Below are positions 34,424 to 43,507 of a DNA stretch of 64,000 bases, piece by piece. Source of the stretch: Lentinus brumalis. Its lineage: Eukaryota; Basidiomycota; Agaricomycetes; Polyporales; Polyporaceae. Positions within the stretch are counted from its first letter, which is position 1. Each line of letters begins with the position of its first letter. Both the position numbers and the translations under genes were made by a program. The notes under the pieces were generated by a model. That model was not told the origin of the DNA. It was given only the letters and a program-made list of their open reading frames with translations, and did not search any database. Location: the NCBI GenBank assembly GCA_001792895.1, contig MARA01000009.1, positions 62,001-126,000 of the forward strand. The letters are read 5' to 3'.

Positions 34424-34918
34424 TTATCTGCTATAGTTTCCTTGTACCGCTCTAGTATCTGTCACAGTTGCCCTCATAACACCCACTTACCCACTGCATT
34501 ATTATCTGCCATAGTCCTCCTTATATTGCTCTAGTATCTGGCACAGTTGCCCTCAAAACACTCGCTTACCCACCACATTATGATCTGCCATAGTCCTTCT
34601 TGTATCGCTTTGCTATCTGCTTTGTTATCCCTCATAGTTGCCCTTATCATGCCCACTTACCTGCTGCATTATTATCTGCCATAGTCCTACTTGTATTGCT
34701 TTGTTATCTGCTTTGTTATCTGTCATAGTTGCCCTCATGATGCCTACTTACCTGCTGCAGTATTATCTGCCATAGTCCTTCTTGTATCGCTCTAGTATCT
34801 ATCATAGTTGCTCACATAACATCCACTTACCTGCTGCATTATTATCTGCCATAGTCCGCCTTATATCACTTTGTTATCCGCTTTTTTACCCGTCATAGTT
34901 GCCCTCATAACGCCCACT
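34424..34918. repeat. Minisatellite, six units in two lengths (79 and 91 bp)
   Basis: Units start with ttatctgccatagtcc and end with ...acttacctgctgcatta. Starts are at 34424, 34502, 34581, 34672, 34763 and 34842, giving about 78, 79, 91, 91, 79 and 77 bp. The longer units carry an extra 12 bp (tatctgctttgt). Divergence between units is modest. No spacer/repeat logic of a CRISPR and no coding. Confidence 0.85.
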
Positions 34919-36282
34919 GACTCTATTGAGAACAAAGCCCACCGCTTGCCTGATTGCCAGTGTCATCCAAAAGTACTGCCAGTTATTAATCCCTACTGAT
35001 GATACTGATGCATGTTATTTGTGATAGACAAACTAGAGCCTCTGTTAGAAGTCCCCATATTGAAGTTACTTATCAGTTTGTAGAGCCATTGCCAAAACAA
35101 TCCTAACAGCTTACAGTTTCAGATGGTACCGATTGTCCGTCCCAATCGGGCAATTAAGCGCCGGAACGCGCTGAGCTCGAAACTGCACCTTGTTGACTTT
35201 GTTTGGCCAATAGATTGAAAGACTGATAATAAATGTTGATAGGCAGACTTATAATCCAGTCTGTAGGTACTGTAGCACACAATAGAGACTTTGTTATCCT
35301 GTTTAAGTGCCGGAAATAGGATGGATTGCACTCATTAATACCAGATGATGCCATGCCCGTGATTTGTAAGCATGGGCTTGGCATCATAATTTGTAAGCAA
35401 GGCTTGGCATCATTCCAATTACAATCCATTCAAATTGCAATGGAGTGCCCTATTACAGCTGCTTTCACAATGATAGAGACTTCAGCGTTTCTTAAGAAGA
35501 TATTCGCTTAAGGCGGAGTTTCAAGTAAACCCAGATGGCGATTGATCGCACCCCATTGGCCCACTGAGTGATAGTGTAAGTAACAACACATGATGTGCGC
35601 AAACCCGTAAGGACTACAGCCCAAGTAATCAGGGACTACGGTCGACAGAATCGCACTGTGACAGGCTCGGGACAACTCGGTGGAGTTACAAACTACAGTC
35701 CAACATGGCACTCGACTCGACCGGCATACAACAAATTCGAGAACGAGCGGACATACATAGCTAGCAGTTCTTGCAAATGAAAAGCTTTGCTGCCATGTAA
35801 TTGAGTACATCAGTGTGCAAATAGGGTGGAATGAGGGCCTGCGGAGGAAAGCATTCAGCAAGCGTACAGCAGACATGACGACTTACCCCAGTAGCCATGT
35901 ACCAATATCTACACCTCCCAAGACATGCAGTTACTCGTAGTGGTCGGTCTTCCCACAGCTGGGAGCACCGCTAGGTTGTTGCGAGAGTAGTAGTGCTGAA
36001 CGGCAGAAGAAGCTGGAGTTGTCGTTGCGGTGAGGTGGCAGCAGGAGCGTGTTGCGTCTGTTTGGCATTGTTATGTCACCTGTGACCTAGATCACGTGAA
36101 AGTTTTACCCTGCCCTCAAGTCCTCTGTTTGCAACTCTTGTGGACGGTGGCTAATGAACACTGAGAGTACAGTCGATGGCTGAAGATGCATCGGCAGGAT
36201 GGCACCATTTTGAATTTAAAAGTCCATATATATACCGCTCAGGCATGCTGGACTCCTTCGTGCTCATATTCCCACTCCGGCC
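34919..36282. other. No gene seen
   Basis: Low-information DNA between the minisatellite and the Pro/Gln-rich gene. A 45-bp stretch around 35350-35410 contains a tandem duplication (cgtgatttgtaagcatgggcttggcatcat). Confidence 0.4.
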
Positions 36283-37660
36283 ATGGCGAGCAACCAGAAT
36301 ACCCTTGATCCTGATCCCCTCATGGTCGTCACCATACATACGATGCTCGCCACCCAGCACGCGATGTTCATAACATTCTTGATAATCCTCCTGACCCTGC
36401 GCACAATGCACCGAATCCCATGCCCAATGTACCTAACCCCACCCCGATGCGCGACTCCCTCCCGGTGTACAGCCCCCTGTAGCTCACGACCCTGCTGGTT
36501 ACCCACCCCATCGTCCTGCTCAGCTCTACCACAGACCAGCACCAGGCCATGGTCCTTACAACGCCGCTCCACCTCCGCAAGCCTATGCACCGAACCCACA
36601 TGCATACATGGCTCACCCACCACATGCACCGCCCCCTCAGCCGTACGCTCCTCCCGGTCATCCGTACAGCTTTTCGGGACAGTATTCGCTGCCACTTCCA
36701 TATGCTCAACACTATGGGCCGCCACCTGGTCAACAGTATGCACCCCTGCCCGGTCAGCAGTACGCACCCCCGCCCGGTCAGCAGTACGCACCCCCGCCCG
36801 GTGTACTGCCCAGTCAGCAGTACGCGCTGCCCTTTCAGCAGTACGCGCCGCCCATTCAGCAGTACGCACTGCCCATTCAGCAGTATGTGCTGCCGCCCGT
36901 GCCGCCTCCTACACAGCCCAAACAAAGCAGCTGTTTCTACCAAACCTTCCTTGAAACCTCGGCCCAATGCGGAGCCACGACCTGGAGGTGAGTACAGACT
37001 TATCATGTCAGTGCGATCAGCCAGGTACTGATGCTATGTACGCACCAGAGTTCCGCTTCCAAGTGGTGGTGGTTAACGACTCGAAGCACAAGTTTCTGCC
37101 GAAACTGACATGTCTTGGGAAGACTTCCGGAGCCGGGCAACTGCTCATCTGGATGGAACCCCCAAACCTATTCAGCTCACGTACAAGATCAGTGGTGAGA
37201 GCGGTGCGTCACACCTTGACAATCCCGATGATTTTGATGCTGCAATGGGCCATGTGCGTGCCAAGGCGACACGCGCCCACTCGAAGGCGGTGAACATGGA
37301 GATCAGGAACCGGGTGGGCAGTCTGTGACCCTCTGGCAGTGGCGAGTACATGAACTCACCAAATTCGTAGACCCCCAAGCCTCCAAAAGGCAAGGGGAGA
37401 GCGAAGCGGAATCGTGATGAAGATGTTCCACCACCTCCTTCCGAATCTGCTCAGGAGGGGGTCAACTCCCAACTCAAGGCTTTCCGCCTACTTGATAGGA
37501 TGCTGCGCTGTGAGACCCACCATGGGCATTGTTTTGTGGGCCGCCAGGCAGGTTCCGAGAACCATCAGTGTCTCGATCACGGACAGATGACGCTGTGGGC
37601 AAAGCAAATGGTCAGTCCAACCCTCATCTTCATCATGCCGTAAGAGCCAGTACTCACCGT
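36283..37660 (+). CDS. PGQQYAPPP-repeat protein with a conserved fungal C-terminal region (several frame breaks)
   Basis: The N-terminal part is Pro/Gln/Tyr-rich with tandem 'GQQYAPPP' units (36720-36890). It is followed, after an intron (36988 to about 37048), by 'EFRFQVVVVNDSKHKF', then 'MSWEDFRSRATAHLDG' and 'LTYKISGESGA', and further on 'HHGHCFVGRQAGSENHQCLDHGQMTLWAKQM'-type sequence (in parts). The second half resembles a multi-copy uncharacterised Agaricomycete family in which a YKISGE-like strand is followed by a Cys/His segment ending 'LWAKxI'. Reading it through requires one extra base at about 36316, 36475 and 37105 and one less at about 36920. These are mostly in C runs, so the gene may be intact in reality. 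No function is known. Confidence 0.5.
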
Positions 37661-38110
37661 ACAATAGTCACTTGGACAGGCCTCCATCTACTCCCCTCCG
37701 AATGTGATCAACTTCCACCGTGGCCCCGCCAAACGGCCCCGCATCTCAGACTCAGCACACCCACCCCAATTTTATTTCACCATTAATGCTACGCCATCGG
37801 CCAGTGGCTACAGTGTCGAGCCGGCCTCGGGGTCCCGCACTCCATCGACTTCAAGCACATGGACCTCTAGTGCATCGGCTCAGACCATACTGTCTTGCCC
37901 AGACAGTCCGGAGCCTCCTCCAAGCACACAGCCATACACGGGTAGTGAGGCGGCAGCTTTGCGGTGCAGGATTGCCGGCGCTCTTGGAGGCCAACGCTCG
38001 AGGTACACTCCCTCCGGCCAAACGCTTATGCGAAGGCGCCGTGTTCTTGGGAGAGGACAGCACCTCCATCAGTCCGGCTAGTCCCGCCTTCGTGGTGAAG
38101 AACACTCGCG

Positions 38111-39187
38111 ATGTACGGTCCCTGCACGAGCTTCCGTCACGTCCGCGGGCGTCGATACTTCAGTCCGCAGTTCACTACGTCTTCATCAGGACAGACATCC
38201 TCATCAAAGGTCACCAACAAATGCGAGCCGTTCCGCCAGTACTACCCTTCGCAGAACGTCACTGTCAGCGAGATCTGGGTGATGGCGCTCTTGCAAGTCG
38301 GTCCATGTCCGCAGCCGTGGACTTCTGTCAAGTACTATGTCCCTCCTCCCTGGCTCCTCGATACTCTGGATGGGTTCTATGCCAATCCCAGGAAGTGCGC
38401 CCGCTACCTCCACAATTGGCTCCGTATCCAAGCATTCTGCCGCGTGTGCCTTTTCGATGGCTCTGTCCAGGGCCATCCTCTGACCGTGTCGGAATGGCGA
38501 CATGCCCTCTGGGGCGATTACGAGGTTAACGAGGATAATGAGATCCCTGAGGGCGCGCCGATGCCATCAGGCGGGCGAGGAAAGTATCGCCATTGCCTTG
38601 TGGTCTCCTTGCGTTGTCTGTTCGGCCGCGTGGCTCGCCTTCCCTCATATCACACGAATGCGACGCCCACATTCGGCGGCAGCGTCATCACGGACAAGGC
38701 GGCTGAGCTCGATCGTGCCCTCTGTCAGCGCGTTCTCTACGACCTCCACGAAATATGCTCTCATGGTAGACTCTCGTGGTTGGTCAGAGGTTCAATGTTG
38801 GGCGTGGGAGTTATTGGTCTCGCGCATCTGGGGAGATCATCGGGCCTTGATGTCGCGCCCGCCGAGGATGCCGCGCCCATCTCCCAATGGCGAATACCCC
38901 CAGAGGCTGGTTGGGAGGAGTGTCACTCACACCACACCGCCTTCGTGGACATGCTCCACACCTGGCCTGGCAGTCCGCAAGTGGTGCATGGCGGAGCATG
39001 TGTACTTGCGACATGCGATGAAGATGAGTACGCGCGTATCTTACGCGCCGCAGTTGGATTCTACACAACAGTGTTTGCTAAGAAGTACGGCCGTCTCCCC
39101 GTTCTGCCGGTATGCATCAAAACACCTCCCGAAGACCGCGCGAATTGTATCCCTTCGCTGATCCTGGATGCTGATCCGACTCTGTAG
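38111..39187 (+). CDS. Uncharacterised Agaricomycete-specific protein, 358 residues
   Basis: A single uninterrupted frame. 'FRQYYPSQNVTVSEIWVMALL', 'YYVPPPWLLDTLDGFYANP', 'YLHNWLRIQAFCRVCL', 'EWRHALWGDY' and 'PVLPVCIKTP' give the impression of a globular, mostly helical protein. I recall similar multi-copy hypothetical proteins in polypore genomes (QYFP...NVTV...W; YLHN; W..ALWGDY), but have no function for them. The first 35 residues are Ser-rich and may not all be coding; the true start could be spliced. It follows the PGQQYAPPP gene on the same strand. Confidence 0.6.
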   Translation: MYGPCTSFRHVRGRRYFSPQFTTSSSGQTSSSKVTNKCEPFRQYYPSQNVTVSEIWVMALLQVGPCPQPWTSVKYYVPPPWLLDTLDGFYANPRKCARYLHNWLRIQAFCRVCLFDGSVQGHPLTVSEWRHALWGDYEVNEDNEIPEGAPMPSGGRGKYRHCLVVSLRCLFGRVARLPSYHTNATPTFGGSVITDKAAELDRALCQRVLYDLHEICSHGRLSWLVRGSMLGVGVIGLAHLGRSSGLDVAPAEDAAPISQWRIPPEAGWEECHSHHTAFVDMLHTWPGSPQVVHGGACVLATCDEDEYARILRAAVGFYTTVFAKKYGRLPVLPVCIKTPPEDRANCIPSLILDADPTL

Positions 39188-40214
39188 AACATTGTATCCC
39201 TAGTCATGTGTCGGACTCATAGCCGTATTTCGGACTTGATCATTTACACTGCATCTCCACACACCATTCATCGGAATTCTTCCCCTCTCGTTCTTCGGTC
39301 TTTCAGCTCGAGTGAGTCCATCCATTCCGTACCATGTTCCGCAGCTCATGCATCCTCTCCAGAATAGGACTGTTACGTGTGCTTCGCATACATGACTCCC
39401 CTAGCAACCCGTCCATCTCTATTCAGGGCTCTCGCGTATCCTTGTTGAGCTTGAGAGACTGTCTGCAAGTATGTTCAGGTAGGCAACTCTCCTCGACCAA
39501 ATATCGCAAGGCTACCTCACTGACACCCATCAACGCGGCAATCCTTGTGCGCGGTCAATCTCACTGCATTGTCTGTCGCACATCAAGACCCACCCAAAGG
39601 AATACACGGCTACCTTCAACTGGCATGAAAGCCTTCGAAGCGAGCATAGTGAAATATGGATAGTCCTTGCTAACAGTGACACAGTCCCAGAAGATATGTT
39701 CCAGCGACGCTCGGAGACGAGTGGGAGTTTACGACATATCTACAATGCACGAGTGGGAAGGGCCACGAAAGGAACGAAGCATGGAGGACGTATGCGATGA
39801 AGAGATAACGGTGGCCATGTGCCCAACTACGTACGGCGTACAGTGACAAGGCAGGTAGACATGGTTGTCAGTAGGTAGACCCTTTCACCGTAATTGAATT
39901 CACCGACGAACCAGAGAGCAAAGCGCAGCACATGCAGATGCAGCTGCACGGGGCTTGTGGATCGATGCGCTCGCTGCAGAGTCCTGTCCTGCAGCCCAAA
40001 GTATGTCGCCGAAGGAAGATAGGAAGATGAGAGCAGTCTGTGAGTGGCCGTAGTCGTGCGTGAGTGGTTTGATCCCAAGAGTGCCCTACGTACGACGGTC
40101 CTGCCGCTTGAACTGAACGCCGAAGGCCGTCAACAGTCTACGCACGTACAGTCAACCTCAGCTGTGTCGATGTTTACCACCCATATCTGCCCTTGCTCTT
40201 CTCTCTGTCACAAG

Positions 40215-40753
40215 ATGGATGCCCCAATGATTGTTGAAGTGGACAAAAGGTACCTCCATGTGGGTGCACTCCAGTGTCTTATATGCGGGTATTGGCTGAC
40301 AGCGCGACAGATATTTGAATCTTTATTCAGAACAGACTCTGCGGCTCGTCAGGCCCTTATATGGGACGAGTTTGTTGCTGTAGGTGGACAGTCTGGAGAG
40401 CCGAGAGCCATACATGACCGCGATTTGCAGGCAGCGTGCTCGTTGGGTTATCAGTATGTACCGAAGAATGGTTCAATCCGAAAGTTCATCCCCTTTGACC
40501 ACTTCAAACCTTCTCTGAAGACGTTCGGACATCATGAAGTATGCAATCTTTACGCACGCGTATTTAATTCTTACGCTCACAAGCTGAATGCAGCCAGGAG
40601 ACCGCAAGCTAACCAATCTCATACAAAACGAGTAGGTTTGCACCCTTACACGAAGCTACTTGACCATCCTGACTTTGCTTAAGGCTTGCCGACAAGCTGG
40701 CAGAGGCCTGTCAGTGGGACAACCCCGTATTTGCTGCCCGACCAGATGTATAG
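40215..40753 (+). CDS. Small three-exon gene, 143 residues, unknown
   Basis: Exons 40215-40538, 40594-40631 and 40684-40753 join with correct phases (108 codons; 12 codons plus 2 nt; 23 codons plus 1 nt) and end at TAG 40751-40753. Both introns are 52-55 nt with gtatgc/gtaggt donors. The protein is 'MDAPMIVEVDKRYLHVG...', Cys-containing ('LQCLICGYW') with no signal peptide. It is not recognised. The splice coherence argues it is a real gene although no continuous ORF spans it. It sits between lineage-specific genes and the Copia element. Confidence 0.55.
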
Positions 40754-41151
40754 TCGCAAGAACGTGTTAGTTACCGGCAATTTCTTGGTTTGAATGCCAT
40801 GATGTCATGGTATACTGTACTTACATAGCAAGATGACATTGACATATCGTGATCGATCTCGAGTACGCTGGCAGCGATCAACGTCCCCACAAGATCGTCC
40901 AGTACCGCCGGTTCGGCAATACTTATGGGTTCGGCAATACTTATGTTTATTGAAACATATGTGCGCTGTGCGAGCGCTGGCGGCATCTCCAGAACGACAC
41001 AGCGACACCACCATTCCCTTGGCGCCCTCCTGCTCCCTACCAATTTTCCATGACCCCGCTAATTGTGATGGGACTGTCACTCTACTACGACCACGCTCGA
41101 CCTTGCTGAGGCTTTGCTGAAGCTCGACCTTGGCTCGACCACACTGTCTGG

Positions 41152-41343
41152 ATGCCACCGAAATCGTCCCCGCGCTCAGCAACATCGCTCACTGCTGTAA
41201 CAGCCATCCACTTTGACATCTATCAGGCATATACACACGCTGCTGGATTGGAGGAACCCTTGCGTACGTGGAGCAGGAGACTTTGGGATTATAGAGAAAT
41301 GGTGTATGGGACTCGGAGACAGGCAGGCTCAGACAATGTGCAG
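41152..41343 (+). other. Start of an unknown gene next to the Copia LTR
   Basis: ATG 41152 opens a frame of about 64 codons ('HFDIYQAYTHAAGLEEPL', 'RRLWDYREMVYG') ending at a good donor, cag|gtaagt at 41344. No convincing downstream exon remains before the Copia LTR at 41545, so the element may have landed in this gene. Low confidence. Confidence 0.3.
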
Positions 41344-41544
41344 GTAAGTACTCATTCAGCAATCAGCACGAATGCGATTTGCACTTCTCGATACCGACCT
41401 ATTCACCCTTTGTCCGCGACCCGTTTGACGGTGCCCGTGCACCATGAGTCGTGTACGAGAATTAGATTGTATATCCAGGAGCTCTCGCGTACAAGCTTCG
41501 AGCCGTTGTCAGGCCCTGGACGCCACCTCCATTTACGCAGGAAT

Positions 41545-41968
41545 TGTTGGCTGCAGTGCGCCTCAGAGCGATCACAATGGCCTATGTCGAGCTCTGTGAA
41601 GTCTAATATATTGACAAAAGCGAATCTACACACCTATGTCGAGCTCTGTGAAGTCTAAGGACCCCAGAGCTCGACGAGCGCGCTGTCTACGGTGCGTGTT
41701 ACATAAGCTATACAGTTGTAACAGCCACAGCCAGAAAAGCGCCAAAGAAAATCAACAAAGAGCGAAAAGAAAAATGCATGAAAAGTGCGGAGGTCAAGAG
41801 TTCAATCCCGGGAAATGGAAAACACAAAGAAGCGCCGATATATCGGAAAGGAAGAAAGGCAGCCGCTAGCGCGGCGGGGCGCTGGTAGGGCGCACTGCAA
41901 GCGTCCTTGCGTGCAAGTATGGACTTGGCGCCGTCAAAGGAACCGGAGATAGAGCTCCGAGTTCAACA
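41545..41968 (-). repeat. Copia 3' LTR, 424 bp
   Basis: On the minus strand it starts TGTTGAACTCGG right after the polypurine tract and ends GCAGCCAACA. Its last 80 bp are repeated at 46736-46815, where the remainder of the other LTR should be. The motif cctatgtcgagctctgtgaagtctaa is duplicated inside the LTR (41580-41660). Confidence 0.8.
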
Positions 41969-41978
41969 CTCCCCCCTG
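41969..41978 (-). other. Polypurine tract of the Copia element
   Basis: Minus-strand caggggggag immediately upstream of the LTR TG, five bases past the pol stop codon. This is the expected plus-strand primer site of an LTR retrotransposon. Confidence 0.75.
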
Positions 41979-41983
41979 ACCAG

Positions 41984-43507
41984 TCAAGTCCCCAACCCGA
42001 GCATGCTGCACATCTCGAGCACCTTCGGCCTAGCGAGCGACTTTGTAAGAATGTCAGCAGGCATGTCCGAGGTGCGCAGATGGACCATCTCGATGCGGCC
42101 CTTGGCTACTTCATCCCGGAGCCAGTAAAACCGCAGATCGAGGTGCTTCATGCGGCCGTGGTGCTCAGGATTTTTCGCAACAGAGAGCGCAGAGAGGTTG
42201 TCGATCCTGAGCTTGGAGGCTGAGGAGACCTCGTACCCAAACTCCGTGAGCAGGTTGCGAAGCCAAAGGATCTCCTGCCCTGCAGAGACCGCTGCGACGA
42301 ACTCCGCCTCCGTGGTGGAAAGCGCAACGATGGACTGGAGACGACTCGACCAGGAGATCGCACCAGTGCCCATCTTGATGACGTAGCCCGAGGTCGAGCG
42401 ACCTGTGTCCGGGCAGCCAGCATGGTCCGCGTCGGTGTACGAGGTGAAGAGCTCCGAGTCCGACGAAGGGGCGTATGTGAGCTTGTAGTCGAGCGTGCCC
42501 TTGATGTACCGGAAGAGGTGCTTGACCGCCTTCCAGTGCGTCATCCCGGGGTTCTGCGAGAAGCGAGCAAGGTAGCCAATGGTGCGGATCATGTCCGGAC
42601 GGGTTGCGACTGCCAGGTAGAAGAGTGAACCAACAGCCTGGCCGTACGGGATGTCCTGCATCTCCCGGGCCTCGGCAGGCGTCTTGGGGCTCATCTCCGC
42701 GCTGAGGCGGAGACCTGGGTCCATTGGAGTGCCGACTGGGTCGCAGCTCGAGAAGCTGTAACGCTCAAGGATGTCGAGTGCGTACTGCTTCTGCGAGATG
42801 GAGAGGGAACGCTTCGAGCGGTCGCGCTCAATCTTGACTCCAAGGAGCCAGGACGTCGGACCAAGGTCCCGGAGCTTGAAGTGCGCGCGCAGCTCGTCCT
42901 TGACGCGCTGGATAGCGTCCTTGGACTTTGCTGCGATGGTGATGTCGTCAACAAAGACAGGGATGATGACACGCACTCCATCTCGCAGGTAGACCCACAC
43001 GCTGTGCTCGCAGACGAGCCGGTCTAAGCCAAGTTTCGTCAGGACCTCGTGCAGCTTCTCGTGCCAGCAGCGGCCGGCCTGCTTGAGGCCGTAGAGCGAC
43101 TTGCGCAGCCGCCACACCCACTCGGGAGTCTTCTCCTCGAAGCCCTCAGGCTGCTTCATGTAGACCTCCTCCTTGAGCTCGCCATTGAGATAGGCAGAGG
43201 AGATGTCCACAGACTCGAGTTCGAGGTCCTTGAGCGCAGCGATGGCGAGGATGGCTCGAATCGACGCCCACTTCGGAGTAGGGGCGAAGGTTTCGTTGTA
43301 GTCAAAACCAGGGCGCTGCGAGAAGCCTTTCGCGACAAGGCGACCCTTGTACCGCTCAATCGAGCCGTCAGCATTGCGCTTGACCCGGAAGACCCACCGA
43401 GAACCGATGGCCTTGCGCCCGGGAAACGTGCCATTCTCGACGAGGGACTGGATCTCGTCCTGTGCAGCCTTGAGCCACCGCTCACGCTCCTCCGGCTCGA
43501 GCCTCAT
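41984..43507 (-). CDS. Copia reverse transcriptase-RNase H, intact frame
   Basis: A 507-codon uninterrupted frame. It carries 'SRWVFRVKRNADGSIERYKGRLVAKGF' in parts, 'VDISSAYLNGELKEEVYM', 'KSLYGLKQAGRCWH', the catalytic 'VFVDDITIAAK', 'YGQAVGSLFYLAVATRPD', and the RNase H part with 'YTDADHAGCPDTGRSTSG', 'TEAEFVAAVSAGQE' and the closing 'HLDLRFYWLRDEV...DILTKSLARP'. Order and motifs are those of Ty1/Copia. It would be the C-terminal part of a gag-pol polyprotein and is separated from the upstream parts by frame breaks. It ends 15 bp before the polypurine tract, as expected. Confidence 0.9.
   Translation of the reverse strand: MRLEPEERERWLKAAQDEIQSLVENGTFPGRKAIGSRWVFRVKRNADGSIERYKGRLVAKGFSQRPGFDYNETFAPTPKWASIRAILAIAALKDLELESVDISSAYLNGELKEEVYMKQPEGFEEKTPEWVWRLRKSLYGLKQAGRCWHEKLHEVLTKLGLDRLVCEHSVWVYLRDGVRVIIPVFVDDITIAAKSKDAIQRVKDELRAHFKLRDLGPTSWLLGVKIERDRSKRSLSISQKQYALDILERYSFSSCDPVGTPMDPGLRLSAEMSPKTPAEAREMQDIPYGQAVGSLFYLAVATRPDMIRTIGYLARFSQNPGMTHWKAVKHLFRYIKGTLDYKLTYAPSSDSELFTSYTDADHAGCPDTGRSTSGYVIKMGTGAISWSSRLQSIVALSTTEAEFVAAVSAGQEILWLRNLLTEFGYEVSSASKLRIDNLSALSVAKNPEHHGRMKHLDLRFYWLRDEVAKGRIEMVHLRTSDMPADILTKSLARPKVLEMCSMLGLGT

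Noticed and set aside
34424..34918. Possible CRISPR array
   Set aside because: Units are directly adjacent 79/91-bp repeats without unique spacers, in a eukaryotic genome. It is a minisatellite.
40771..41043. Minus-strand ORF with a duplicated SIAEP segment and a good donor
   Set aside because: A direct 15-bp repeat makes the frame look structured, but no start exon, downstream exon or family could be supported.
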